From positions 154,006 through 218,005 of the forward strand of contig JACRNC010000016.1 of NCBI GenBank assembly GCA_016219375.1: a stretch of 64,000 nucleotides of DNA, given 5' to 3'. A model generated the notes under the pieces. The model saw only the letters and a list, made by a program, of their open reading frames with translations. It was not told the DNA's origin and did no database searches. This stretch comes from Burkholderiales bacterium. Lineage in GTDB: Bacteria; Pseudomonadota; Gammaproteobacteria; Burkholderiales; Burkholderiaceae_C. Of the stretch, positions 14,679 to 22,776 are shown one piece after another. How positions within the stretch are numbered: the stretch's first letter is position 1; every line of letters starts with the position of its first letter. The position numbers and the translations under genes were made by a program.

Positions 14679-15572
14679 ATGATCATCAACCGCGCCACGC
14701 TCAATGCCTTCTTCACCGGCCTGCAGACCGCCTTCAACGGCGGCCTGGGCACGGCCGACACCGTCTACGGCGCCTACACCATGTCCGTGCCGTCCAACAC
14801 CGCCGCCGAGCAGTACGCCTGGATGGCCAGCCTGCCCGGCCTGCGCGAGTGGATCGGCGACCGCGTCCTCAACAACATCCGCACCTACGACTACACCATC
14901 AAGAACAAGTCGTGGGAAAGCACGCTGAGCGTCAAGCGCGCGCACCTCGAGGACGACCAGGTCGGCCTCTACACGCCCATGTTCCAGATGCTCGGCCAGG
15001 CCGCGGCGCAGCACCCGCAGGAGTTGGTGTCCGCGCTGATGCTCGCCGGCTTCAGCAGCAACTGCTACGACGGCCAGTACTTCTTCGACACCGACCACCC
15101 GGTCTACCAGGCCGACGGCACCGTGGCCACCGTCAGCAACTTCCAGGGCGGCGCCGGTGCGGCATGGTTCCTGATCGACGACACCCGGCCCATCAAGCCC
15201 GTGGTGCTGCAGACGCGCAAGCCGGCCAAGCTCACGCGCATGGACGGCGACACCGACGAGGCCGTGTTCACCCGCGACGAGTACCGCTACGGCGTGGACT
15301 GGCGCGGCAACGTCGGCTACGGCCTGTGGCAGCTGGCCTATGCGAGCCGCCTGGCGCTGGACGAGACCAACTTCGACGCCGCCCGCACCGCGATGGAGTC
15401 CATGACCGGCGACGGCGGCCGCAAGCTGGCCATCCGCCCCACCGTGTGCCTGGTCGGCCCCACCAACCGCAGCGCGGCCGAGAAGCTCTTCGAGCGCGCC
15501 ACGCTCGACGGCGGCGCGGCCAACCCCTACTACAAGAAGTGCAAGGTGGTCGTGGACCCCTGGCTGCAGTGA
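14679..15572 (+). CDS. Major head subunit gpT (Mu gp34-like)
   Basis: This 297-residue protein starts at MIINRATLNAFFTGLQTAF behind CCGGAG (14666-14671). Mu T hallmarks: YTMSVPSNTAAEQYAWMASL, LREWIGDRVLNNI, YTIKNKSWESTLSVKR, the YFFDTDHPVY loop and ATLDGGAANPYYK near the end. It forms the capsid shell and is expected to be matured by gpI. Codon bias is extreme, as expected for the most abundant virion protein. Confidence 0.92.
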   Translation: MIINRATLNAFFTGLQTAFNGGLGTADTVYGAYTMSVPSNTAAEQYAWMASLPGLREWIGDRVLNNIRTYDYTIKNKSWESTLSVKRAHLEDDQVGLYTPMFQMLGQAAAQHPQELVSALMLAGFSSNCYDGQYFFDTDHPVYQADGTVATVSNFQGGAGAAWFLIDDTRPIKPVVLQTRKPAKLTRMDGDTDEAVFTRDEYRYGVDWRGNVGYGLWQLAYASRLALDETNFDAARTAMESMTGDGGRKLAIRPTVCLVGPTNRSAAEKLFERATLDGGAANPYYKKCKVVVDPWLQ

Positions 15573-15632
15573 TCGGCTGACCGGCCTCATCCGCAGCAAG
15601 CCCCCCTCATCACCCGCCACAGGAGCCCTCAC

Positions 15633-15842
15633 ATGGCCACCGCCAAGAACGCCACGCCCGTCAAGGGCATCAAGGTCGCCGCCCTGCAGGAGGGCGGCCG
15701 CTACCGCGCCGGCCGCCACTGGTCCAAGGAGCCGGCCACCGTGCCCGTGTCCGACCTCAGCGGCGAGCAGCTCGCCCAGCTGCGCGGCGACGCGCTGCTG
15801 GTTGTCATTGACGTCGACATCGAGGCCGACGCCACCGCCTGA
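15633..15842 (+). CDS. Mu gp35-like small protein
   Basis: The 69-residue product has RBS AGGAG (15621-15625). VAALQEGGRYRAGRHWSKEPATVPVSDLSGEQLAQLR followed by DALLVVIDVD matches the small HI1506/gp35-type protein that follows the major head gene in Mu-like phages. Its function is unknown; position suggests a head accessory protein. Confidence 0.7.
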   Translation: MATAKNATPVKGIKVAALQEGGRYRAGRHWSKEPATVPVSDLSGEQLAQLRGDALLVVIDVDIEADATA

Positions 15843-16053
15843 ATTCCACCAGCGGAGGGCAGCGACCGGCAGGGGGTGTCCGCCACCCCTGCCGCGAGCC
15901 CCAGGACGGGCTTTGGCCGCCAACCCTGCCGGGTGGATAACGGCCGAGAGGAGTAGGTAGCCCGGCACCTATGCAGGGGACGCGCAGTTTGCGTCAGAGG
16001 CCTCGGCCGCAGCGGGTGGGAGCCCCGCACCTTCTCACCTACACCAGACCACG
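15843..16053 (+). other. 211-bp non-coding gap with stable stems
   Basis: No convincing ORF. A strong stem GGCAGGGG (15869-15876) / CCCCTGCC (15886-15893) is followed by AGCCC/GGGCT and a short TTT at about 15897-15914, a weak terminator shape. The rest (to 16053) is GC-rich and includes CGGCCGAGAGGAG. This is the longest unexplained gap within the head module. Confidence 0.4.
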
Positions 16054-16431
16054 ATGCAAGCAGACCCCATCGAGCAAGAGATCCAGGCCAAGGGCCTGAC
16101 GGCGCCGCGCGTCACGCCGGCGGACATCGAGGCGGCGATCGACACCGAGGTGTACTTCACCGCCCAGCACGGTGTGCGTGGTGCCGCCGAGCGCATGGAG
16201 CTGCATTCGCGCTCGCCTGGTGGCGGTGCGCTCATGGGAAGCCTCGGCCTCCTGACGTTCTGCGTCCTGGTCCTGCGCAACGGCTTCACCGTCACCGGCG
16301 AGTCGGCGTGCGCCAGCGCGGACAACTTCGACGCGGAGCTGGGCCGCAAGATCGCCCGGCAGAACGCCGTTGCCAAGGTGTCGCCGCTGCTCGGCTACGA
16401 GCTCCGCAGCAAGCTCGCCGCACAGGCCTGA
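16054..16431 (+). CDS. Phage Gp49-like family protein
   Basis: This 125-residue protein contains IDTEVYFTA, then LLTFCVLVLRNGFTVTGESACASADNFDAELGRKIARQNAV, the hallmark block of the Gp49/66 family of small tailed-phage proteins. That family is generally of unknown function and often found among non-structural cargo. It lies out of place between head gene gp35 and gp36, behind the structured gap, so it may be an insertion into the Mu module. Confidence 0.75.
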   Translation: MQADPIEQEIQAKGLTAPRVTPADIEAAIDTEVYFTAQHGVRGAAERMELHSRSPGGGALMGSLGLLTFCVLVLRNGFTVTGESACASADNFDAELGRKIARQNAVAKVSPLLGYELRSKLAAQA

Positions 16432-16438
16432 GTCCGCC

Positions 16439-16858
16439 ATGCCCTACGCCACCCGAGCCGACATGGAGCTGCGCTACGGCCAGGCTGAGCTGCAGCAGCT
16501 CACCGACCGCGCCGTGCCGCGCCTGGGTGCCACCAACGACGCGGTGCTGGGCGCGGTGCTGGCCGACGCCTCGGCCGCCATCGACACCTACCTGATGGCG
16601 CGCTACCCGCTGCCCATCACCGATGACACCGCCCTGGCCGCCCTGCGCCTGCGCTGCTGCCAGATCGCCCGCGCCCTGCTGATGACCAGCGAGGCCGACG
16701 ACATGGCCCTCAAGCAGTACGAGGACGCCCAGGGCTGGCTGATGAGCGTGGCCAAGGGCCTGATCGACCTCATGCCCGCGGCCGCCGTGCCGCAGGCCGC
16801 CGGCGCCGGCAGCGTGGAGTTCTTCCCCGGCACCAAGTACTTCGGGCGGGACGGCTGA
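16439..16858 (+). CDS. DUF1320 head-completion protein (Mu gp36-like)
   Basis: The 139-residue helical protein begins MPYATRADMELRYGQAELQQL, the characteristic DUF1320 start. It contains LADASAAIDTYLMARYPLP, a run of helices with CCQIARALL, and ends VEFFPGTKYFGRDG. Family members are connector or head-completion proteins at the portal. The next gene begins one base after its stop. Confidence 0.88.
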   Translation: MPYATRADMELRYGQAELQQLTDRAVPRLGATNDAVLGAVLADASAAIDTYLMARYPLPITDDTALAALRLRCCQIARALLMTSEADDMALKQYEDAQGWLMSVAKGLIDLMPAAAVPQAAGAGSVEFFPGTKYFGRDG

Positions 16859-16859
16859 C

Positions 16860-17309
16860 ATGGCCAACGCCGTGCTGCTGCTGGACTACCTCTTTGCAGG
16901 CAGCCTCATCCAGGCCCGCCTGCGCGAGCAGGTGGCTGGCCTGGAGGCCGTGGACGGGCTGGAGAGCCTGGCCCAGGCATCCGAGGCTCACGTCACCAGC
17001 GCCCGTGCCTTCGTTATCTGGACGGGCGACACGTTCGACACCGGCGAGTCCGGCCGCGCCAGCCGCGCCAGCCAGATCGTGCGCCAGGCCTGGACGGTGC
17101 TGCTGGCCGTGCGCAACGCCAGCCAGGTGCAGGGCGACGCACGCAACGCCTCCGCCGGCCCGCTGCTGTCGGCCGCCCACCGCGCCCTGGCCGGCTGGTC
17201 ACCGGAGGGCGCGCTGCGCCCGCTCATCCGCATCAACGGGCCCCGGCCCAACTACCAGGCCAGCGTCGGGCTGTACCCGCTCACGTTCGCCCTGGACCTC
17301 GTCATCTGA
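16860..17309 (+). CDS. Mu gp37-like tail-terminator/joining protein
   Basis: This 149-residue protein with FVIWTGDTF, the SQIVRQAWTVLLAVRN strand and PNYQASVGLYPLTFALDLVI fits the gp37 family of Mu-like and siphoviral phages, structurally a tail-terminator fold. It is the last gene of the Mu-type module; the following genes are lambda-type. It probably caps the tail tube for head-tail joining. Confidence 0.75.
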   Translation: MANAVLLLDYLFAGSLIQARLREQVAGLEAVDGLESLAQASEAHVTSARAFVIWTGDTFDTGESGRASRASQIVRQAWTVLLAVRNASQVQGDARNASAGPLLSAAHRALAGWSPEGALRPLIRINGPRPNYQASVGLYPLTFALDLVI

Positions 17310-17339
17310 CGCAACCCGTTTTCATCACAGGAGCACCCC

Positions 17340-18092
17340 ATGCCCGGCTTCCTCGGTCAAGGCAAAGTCCTCATCGGCCTGCGCAAGAGCGACGGCACCC
17401 CCGACCTGCTGCGCTGGATCGGCAACGCCAGCGCGTTCTCCCTGTCCCTGGGTGAGGAGACGGTCGAGCGCAACGAAAGCTACAGCGGCAACCGCCTGCC
17501 GCTGCGCCGCGCCACCCGCAGCCGCCAGGGCAACATCGAGCTCACCTTCGACGAGTTCAGCGCCGACAACGAAGCGCTCATGCTCATCGGCGCCGTCACC
17601 GAGGTGGCCGCGGCCGCGGCCGTCAGCGGCTGGACGGCACCGGCCAACGCCAAGGTCGGCAGCATCATCGCCCTGCCGGCCAAGAACGTCAGCGCCGTCG
17701 CCGTCAAGGACAGCACCGGCTCGCCCAAGACGCTGCCGCCCGCCGGCTACAGCCTGGACGCCGCGGCCGGCACCATCGAGCTGCTCGACATCACCACCGG
17801 CGGCCCCTACGTGCAGCCCTTCAAGGTGGACTACACGCCCGGCGCGCACAAGGTGGTCGGCGCGTTCAAGCAGGCCACGGCCGAGGTCTACATCCGCCTC
17901 AACGGCATCAACACCGACGACGGCTCGCGCGTCATCGTCGACGTGTTCCGCGCCCGCCTCAGCCCCACGCAGTCGCTGCCCCTGATCGGCGACGACTTTG
18001 CCGACTTCCAGCTGCAGGGCACCGTGCTGGCTGACCTCACGCGCGTGGAGACCAGCGCCGGCGGCCAGTTCTTCAGCCTCACGCACATCTGA
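17340..18092 (+). CDS. Major tail tube protein (siphoviral)
   Basis: The 250-residue beta-rich protein has RBS AGGAG (17329-17333). The start GFLGQGKVLIGLRKSDGTPD is followed by FSLSLGEETVERNES, a pattern common to lambda V-like tube proteins. The region after residue 90 may be an added Ig-like or spike domain. Position between tail terminator and G/GT chaperone genes supports the call. Upstream, GCAACCCGTTTTCATCAC (17311-17328) resembles the AAACCGGTTT motif at 21638. Confidence 0.8.
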   Translation: MPGFLGQGKVLIGLRKSDGTPDLLRWIGNASAFSLSLGEETVERNESYSGNRLPLRRATRSRQGNIELTFDEFSADNEALMLIGAVTEVAAAAAVSGWTAPANAKVGSIIALPAKNVSAVAVKDSTGSPKTLPPAGYSLDAAAGTIELLDITTGGPYVQPFKVDYTPGAHKVVGAFKQATAEVYIRLNGINTDDGSRVIVDVFRARLSPTQSLPLIGDDFADFQLQGTVLADLTRVETSAGGQFFSLTHI

Positions 18093-18115
18093 CGCCGCGG
18101 GAAGGCTGACGCACC

Positions 18116-18625
18116 ATGACCCGCCCGCAACACGACAAGCCCGCCCAGCCCACGCTGGCCGAGCTGCTCGCCCACCCGGTCCCGGTGCCGGTGGGTGGCA
18201 CCCACATCATGGTCCGCCCCCTGGGCTGGTACGAGTCGGTGGACGCCATCGCAGCGCTGCTGCCCGCGCTGGATGACCTGCCGGGCCTGCCCGGCCAGGT
18301 GCAGGAGCTCGACGGCCCCACGCTGGCGCGCTGGCTGGTGTGGGCCGGCGCGCACCGCGACGCCGTGGTCGAGTTCGCCGTGCTGGCCAGCGGCCAGGCC
18401 GACGACGTGATCCGCCAGCTGGCGCCCGCGCACCTGGTGGAGCTGCTGCTGGGCCTGCTGGAGGTCAACGCGGATTTTTTCGTGCTGAGCCTGCCGAGCG
18501 CCATGCAGCGCATCGGCGGGCGGGCGCAGGCCCTGGGGGCGCGGGTGGGGGCCGCGCTCAAGAACTGGGCCTCCACGACCTCTTCCAGCGCCTCATCCAG
18601 CACGGCCACCGCTGGGCCGACCTGA
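18116..18625 (+). CDS. Tail assembly chaperone, G-type (zero frame)
   Basis: The 169-residue product is helical with LAELLAHPVPVPVGGTHIMV, GWYESVDAIAALLPALDDLP and LVELLLGLLEVNADFF. The last 20 residues (NWASTTSSSASSSTATAGPT) are Ser/Thr-rich and of poor codon quality, while the -1 frame becomes strongly coding at about 18560. So, as in lambda G/GT, most chains stop here and a minority shift into the T frame. The chaperone coats the tape measure during tail assembly. Confidence 0.75.
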   Translation: MTRPQHDKPAQPTLAELLAHPVPVPVGGTHIMVRPLGWYESVDAIAALLPALDDLPGLPGQVQELDGPTLARWLVWAGAHRDAVVEFAVLASGQADDVIRQLAPAHLVELLLGLLEVNADFFVLSLPSAMQRIGGRAQALGARVGAALKNWASTTSSSASSSTATAGPT

Positions 18626-18780
18626 TCCATTACACGCCGGCGCAGACGCGCTGGTTCCTGCGCGCCATCGACGGCGCCGAGCGCCTGGCCCTGCACACCA
18701 GCGTGATCGCCGCGCGCATGGCCCAGGCCGCCCCGGCCGACCTCAAGCGCTTCCTGTCCAAGCTCACCGACCACCGCTGA
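18481..18780 (+). CDS. T extension of the tail chaperone, expressed by -1 frameshift
   Basis: This frame (position 1 relative to 18116's frame 2) has no start of its own. From about 18560 its codons match phage usage and encode ELGLHDLFQRLIQHGHRW, YTPAQTRWFLRAIDGAERL and a C-terminal KLTDHR, the kind of helical T domain that binds the tape measure. A canonical slippery heptamer T-TTT-TTC is at 18475-18481 in the right phase. G-runs at 18535-18550 lie nearer the codon-usage switch. The GT fusion would end at 18780. Confidence 0.65.
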   Translation, partial: RAEPAERHAAHRRAGAGPGGAGGGRAQELGLHDLFQRLIQHGHRWADLIHYTPAQTRWFLRAIDGAERLALHTSVIAARMAQAAPADLKRFLSKLTDHR

Positions 18781-18793
18781 AAGCCCGCCGCCC

Positions 18794-21616
18794 ATGTCCC
18801 GCCCGCTCGAAGCCAAGCTGCGCATCAGCGCCGAGGTCCAGCAGGCGCTGACCTCGCTGCGCTCCGTGCAGCAGGAGCTCAAGGGCCTGGACAAGCAGGC
18901 GGACGCCGCAGGCAGCCGCGCCCAGGGGCTCGCCGGCACGCTCTCTGGCCTGCGCGGCGCCCTTGCCGGCCTGGCTGGCGTGGCCACGCTGCAGGTGATG
19001 GCGCGCGAGATCGTGGGCGCCCGCATCGAGGCCGAGCGCCTGCAGGCCGTGCTCAAGCTCTCCACCGACGGCCCCCAGCAGGCGGCTGAAGACCTGGAGT
19101 GGCTCAAGAAGACGCTCAACGACCTGGGCCTGCGCCTGGACACGGCCGGCATGGCCTACGCCAAGTTCGCCGTGGCGGCCAAGGGCACCGCGCTGGAGGG
19201 CGAGGCGGCCAAGCAGGTCTTCGAGCAGGTGGCGCGGGCCTCCGCCGTGATGGGCCTGTCGGCGGAGGACACCTCCGGCGTGCTGCTCGCCATGACGCAG
19301 ATGCTCAGCAAGGGCGTCGTGTCGTCCGAGGAGCTGCGCGGCCAGATGGGTGAACGCCTGCCCAATGCCTTCCAGCTCTCGGCCGAGGGCATGGGCGTCA
19401 CCACCGAAGAGTTCAACAAGATGCTCGCCCGCGGCGAGGTCATGGCCAGCGACCTCCTGCCGCGCTTGGCTACCGTCTGGCTCAAGTCCCTGGGCCAGGC
19501 GCCGGAAGAGGCCGCGAAGGGGGCACAGGGGGAGATCAACCGCTTTCACAACGCGCTGCTGGAGCTGAAGCAGACGCTGGGCGATGCGGGCATTGCCGAT
19601 GGCTTGGTTGCCGCGCTGGCCGACGTCAACAAAGGCCTCGCGGCAGTCACCCAGCGCCTCAAGGATGCAAGGCAGGAGGGTGAGGGCTTCTTCGGCACCG
19701 TCGTCGCGCTCTACAACAACCGGCAGAAGTCCATCGACAAGATGGTCGCCGACCTCCAGCAGCCCAAGACCGCGGCCGACGCGGCCAAGCAGCGCAAGGA
19801 GCTGGAGGCCGACACCAGCACCTGGTCCTGGCAATCGGTGGTCGCCCGCCAGAAGCGCATCGCCGAGCTGCGCCAGATCGAGCAGCGCCTGCAGGCTGAG
19901 GCGACCAAGGCCGCCGAAGACGCCAAGGCCAAGGCCGCCACACCGATCAAGGCCGACGAGGCCAAGCTCCAGAAGGAGCGCGAGAGGTCCGCAAGATCAG
20001 CGCTCAAGGATCTGCTGGACAAGGCCAAGACCGAGCGCGAGAAGATCGCCGAAGAGCGGGCCAACTTCCTGGCCGGCGCGGGCAAGCACCTCTCATCCGC
20101 CGAGCTGGCCCAGGCCGAGGCCGCATTCGCCAAGCGCATGCAGGGCGCGGGCGGCGTGGCCCCCACGCGCCAAGCCCAGATCCGCGCCGCCTACGACGCC
20201 GAGCTCGACCTGCTGCGTGACGCCATCGAGCGCGAGCAGCAGGTCAACGAGCAGCGCTTCCAGGACGGCCTGACCGAGCTGGGCGACTACCTCGCCACCC
20301 GCGGGCGGCTGCAGCGCCAGGCGGCCGAGGCCGATCTCAAGCGCCTGGAGCAGGAGCGCGCCGCCGCCGCGGCCGGCCTGGCTCAAGCCCGCGGCCTGGC
20401 CGCCAGCGGCGACCCGCAGGAGGCCGCCCGCGGCCAGGAGGCCGTGCTGCGCGCAACCGACCGCCTGGCGCAGGTGGAGGCCGAGATCGCCATGCGCAAG
20501 CGCGACCAGGTCGACGCACAGCGTGCCCTGCTGCGCGATGCCGAGCAGATCAACCGGGAGCGCACCCGCACCCTGGCTGAGCTGGATGACCAGGTCAAGG
20601 CCGCGCGCGGCGAGCAGCTCAGCCCGGCCGAGCTGCGCGCCCAGGTGGAGCGCGAGTTCGCCGACACGGCCCGGCGCATCGGCAACGACGAGGAGGGCCA
20701 GGCCCGCCTCGGTCAGCTCATCGACCTGGAGGCCGCGCGCCGCCAGTTCGACCAGCTCCGCGCCCTGTGGCAGCGCACCACGCAGGACATGGCCACCGCC
20801 GAGGCGGCCGTGCGCCAGCAGCAGGAGGCCGGCGCGCTCACCGCCTCGCAGGCCGAGCAGCAGCTGCTGGCCCTGCGCCGCGAGCAGGTGCCCGCGCTGG
20901 ACGCCATCCTGGCCAGGATGCGCGAGCTGGCCGCCACGCCCGACCAGCAGAGCGCCGTGCGCCAGCTGGAGGTCGAGCTGGGCGGCCTGCGCCAGGCGCG
21001 CACCGAGCTGGAGGAGGCCGCCCGCTCCAGCGCCACAGCCGAGTTCACCCAGGGCCTCACCGACATCGCCACCGGCGCCAAGACCGCCAAGGACGCCCTG
21101 ACCGACATGGTGGGCGGCTTTGCGAAGGCCATGCTAAACGTCATCAACCAGCGCCTGGGCAAGCAGCTCGTCGACTCGCTGATGGGGGATGGAACGGCCG
21201 GCGGCGGCAGTGGGTGGTTGGGCGCCTTCGTCAGCGCGGTTGGCAGCCTGTTCCACACCGGCGGCGTGGTCGGCACCGGCGCCGGCACGCGCCGCACGCT
21301 GCCCGCCCACACCTGGGCCCTGGCCCCGCGCTACCACGGCGGCGGCATCGCCGGCCTGGCGCCAGGCGAGGTGCCCGCCGTGCTCATGGCCGGCGAGGAA
21401 GTGCTCACCGAGGACAACCCCCGCCACATCAAGAACGCCGGCCGCTCCGTGGGCGGCCTGTCCGTGGTCAACAACGTGCAGATCAGCGGCGCGCAGGGCG
21501 ACGACGCCCAGGCCGCCGAGGCCGCGCGCAGCCTCACCGACACCATCAACGCCAGCATCGACCGCTGGGCCGTGCGCGAGTCGCGCCCCGGCGGCCTGCT
21601 GGCCGGCCGGCGCTGA
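18794..21616 (+). CDS. Tail tape measure protein (lambda H-like)
   Basis: The 940-residue protein, largest in the phage after J, sets tail length. The N-terminal TMP domain (about 60-260) has VATLQVMAREIVGARIEAE, LGLRLDTAGMAYAKFA, ASAVMGLSAEDTSGVLLAM and VVSSEELRGQMGERLPNA. Residues about 300-760 are long charged coiled coils. A lambda-type C-terminal region holds FTQGLTDIATGAKTAKDAL, VINQRLGKQL, FHTGGVVG and GGGIAGLAPGEVPAVLMAGE. It follows the G/GT chaperone and precedes gpM. Confidence 0.92.
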   Translation: MSRPLEAKLRISAEVQQALTSLRSVQQELKGLDKQADAAGSRAQGLAGTLSGLRGALAGLAGVATLQVMAREIVGARIEAERLQAVLKLSTDGPQQAAEDLEWLKKTLNDLGLRLDTAGMAYAKFAVAAKGTALEGEAAKQVFEQVARASAVMGLSAEDTSGVLLAMTQMLSKGVVSSEELRGQMGERLPNAFQLSAEGMGVTTEEFNKMLARGEVMASDLLPRLATVWLKSLGQAPEEAAKGAQGEINRFHNALLELKQTLGDAGIADGLVAALADVNKGLAAVTQRLKDARQEGEGFFGTVVALYNNRQKSIDKMVADLQQPKTAADAAKQRKELEADTSTWSWQSVVARQKRIAELRQIEQRLQAEATKAAEDAKAKAATPIKADEAKLQKERERSARSALKDLLDKAKTEREKIAEERANFLAGAGKHLSSAELAQAEAAFAKRMQGAGGVAPTRQAQIRAAYDAELDLLRDAIEREQQVNEQRFQDGLTELGDYLATRGRLQRQAAEADLKRLEQERAAAAAGLAQARGLAASGDPQEAARGQEAVLRATDRLAQVEAEIAMRKRDQVDAQRALLRDAEQINRERTRTLAELDDQVKAARGEQLSPAELRAQVEREFADTARRIGNDEEGQARLGQLIDLEAARRQFDQLRALWQRTTQDMATAEAAVRQQQEAGALTASQAEQQLLALRREQVPALDAILARMRELAATPDQQSAVRQLEVELGGLRQARTELEEAARSSATAEFTQGLTDIATGAKTAKDALTDMVGGFAKAMLNVINQRLGKQLVDSLMGDGTAGGGSGWLGAFVSAVGSLFHTGGVVGTGAGTRRTLPAHTWALAPRYHGGGIAGLAPGEVPAVLMAGEEVLTEDNPRHIKNAGRSVGGLSVVNNVQISGAQGDDAQAAEAARSLTDTINASIDRWAVRESRPGGLLAGRR

Positions 21617-21634
21617 TCGCCCCGCGCCACCACC

Positions 21635-21650
21635 TGCAAACCGGTTTCAC
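21635..21650 (+). promoter_or_regulatory. AAACCGGTTT palindrome next to gpM start
   Basis: GCAAACCGGTTTCACA contains the 10-bp palindrome AAACCGGTTT (21638-21647), six bases before the gpM-like ATG (21654). It shares AACCGGTTT with the two leader elements at 2807 and 13031, but lacks their hairpin. No Shine-Dalgarno is present. It may be a third, shorter copy of the same signal. Confidence 0.35.
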
Positions 21651-21653
21651 AGC

Positions 21654-21995
21654 ATGCCCGTCTACATCTGGGCCGAGTCCCCCGGCACCGCCGCCCGCCC
21701 GCTGCCCCGCGTCAAGGCCACCCAGTTCGGCGACGGCTACGAGCAGCGCGCCCCTGATGGCCTGCACCCCGTCAAGCAGGTGTGGGACGTGGTGCACGAC
21801 AGCATCGACGTGGCCGTGGCCGACGAGATCGACGCCTTCCTCATGGACGGGCTGGGCTGGAAGACCTTCGACTGGACGCCGCCGCGCCAGGCCACCGCGC
21901 GCAAGTTCAAGTGCACCAGCTACAGCCGCACGCTCACCGACCGCGTGGGCGAGCACAGCATCTCGGCCACCTTTGAGGAGGTGCACGAGCCATGA
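21654..21995 (+). CDS. Minor tail protein gpM-like
   Basis: The 113-residue protein has the lambda M signature: P-x-V-K-x-T-Q-F-G-D-G-Y-E-Q-R, then QVWDVVHDSIDVAVADEIDAFL and a GWKTFDWTPP ... FKCTSYSR segment. It acts at the tail tip with L, K and I. The preceding 37 bp contain the AAACCGGTTT palindrome. Confidence 0.88.
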   Translation: MPVYIWAESPGTAARPLPRVKATQFGDGYEQRAPDGLHPVKQVWDVVHDSIDVAVADEIDAFLMDGLGWKTFDWTPPRQATARKFKCTSYSRTLTDRVGEHSISATFEEVHEP

Positions 21996-22020
21996 ACGCA
22001 GCCGCCCGGAGGGTCGCCCC

Positions 22021-22728
22021 ATGACCGCAGCCATCGCCATCGAGCTGGCCAAGCTCCAGCACGACGCCGTCATCGAGATGTTCGAGCTCGACGCCACGCC
22101 CGCCGGCGGCCAGCTCACCCGCTTCCATGCCGGCACCAACCAGCTGCGCCAGAACCTGGTGTGGCAGGGCCACAGCTACGTCGCCTGGCCGGTGCAGGCC
22201 GAGGGCTTTGCGCTCACCGCCCAGGGCAGCCTGCCGCGGCCCACGCTGCGCGCGGCCAACATCCTGGGCCTGATCGGCGCGATGGTGCTGGAGACGGGCG
22301 GCCTGCGCGGCGCCCTGGTGCGCCGCCGCCGCACGCTGGCGCGCTTCCTGGACGCGGCCAACTTCCCCGGCGGCACCAACCCCGACGCCGACCCCACCGC
22401 CGAGTACCCCACCGAGACCTGGCGCGTGGACCGCGTCAGCCAGCGCAACAAGCTCATCGTGGAGCTGGAGCTGGCCAGCCCCTGGGACGCCGCCGGCGTG
22501 CTGCTGCCGCGCCGCCAGGTGCTGGCCGACGTCTGCACCTGGGCCTACCGCGGCCCCGACTGCGGCTACACCGGCCCGGCCGTGGCCCGGACCGACGACA
22601 CCCCCACCACCGACCTGGCGCAAGACGCCTGCGGCGGCCGCCTGTCCTCCTGCCGGCTGCGCCAGTGGCCGGGCGGCGAGCTGCCCTTCGGCGGCTTCCC
22701 CGGCGCCGGCGTGTACCGCGACGTCTGA
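22021..22728 (+). CDS. Minor tail protein gpL-like, Fe-S type
   Basis: The 235-residue protein has RBS GGAGGG (22008-22013). Residues about 15-175 match lambda L (AVIEMFELD, QGHSYVAWPVQAEGF, GSLPRPTLRAAN, RVSQRNKLIVELELASPWD). The C-terminal part contains VCTWAYRGPDCGYTG and DACGGRLSSCRLR, four Cys that in lambda L bind a [4Fe-4S] cluster. It is a component of the tail-tip complex. Confidence 0.9.
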   Translation: MTAAIAIELAKLQHDAVIEMFELDATPAGGQLTRFHAGTNQLRQNLVWQGHSYVAWPVQAEGFALTAQGSLPRPTLRAANILGLIGAMVLETGGLRGALVRRRRTLARFLDAANFPGGTNPDADPTAEYPTETWRVDRVSQRNKLIVELELASPWDAAGVLLPRRQVLADVCTWAYRGPDCGYTGPAVARTDDTPTTDLAQDACGGRLSSCRLRQWPGGELPFGGFPGAGVYRDV

Positions 22729-22776
22729 TCCCGCCACCCCTGCCAGCCCCCTGCCAGCCCCTGCCTGCCCCCCGCC

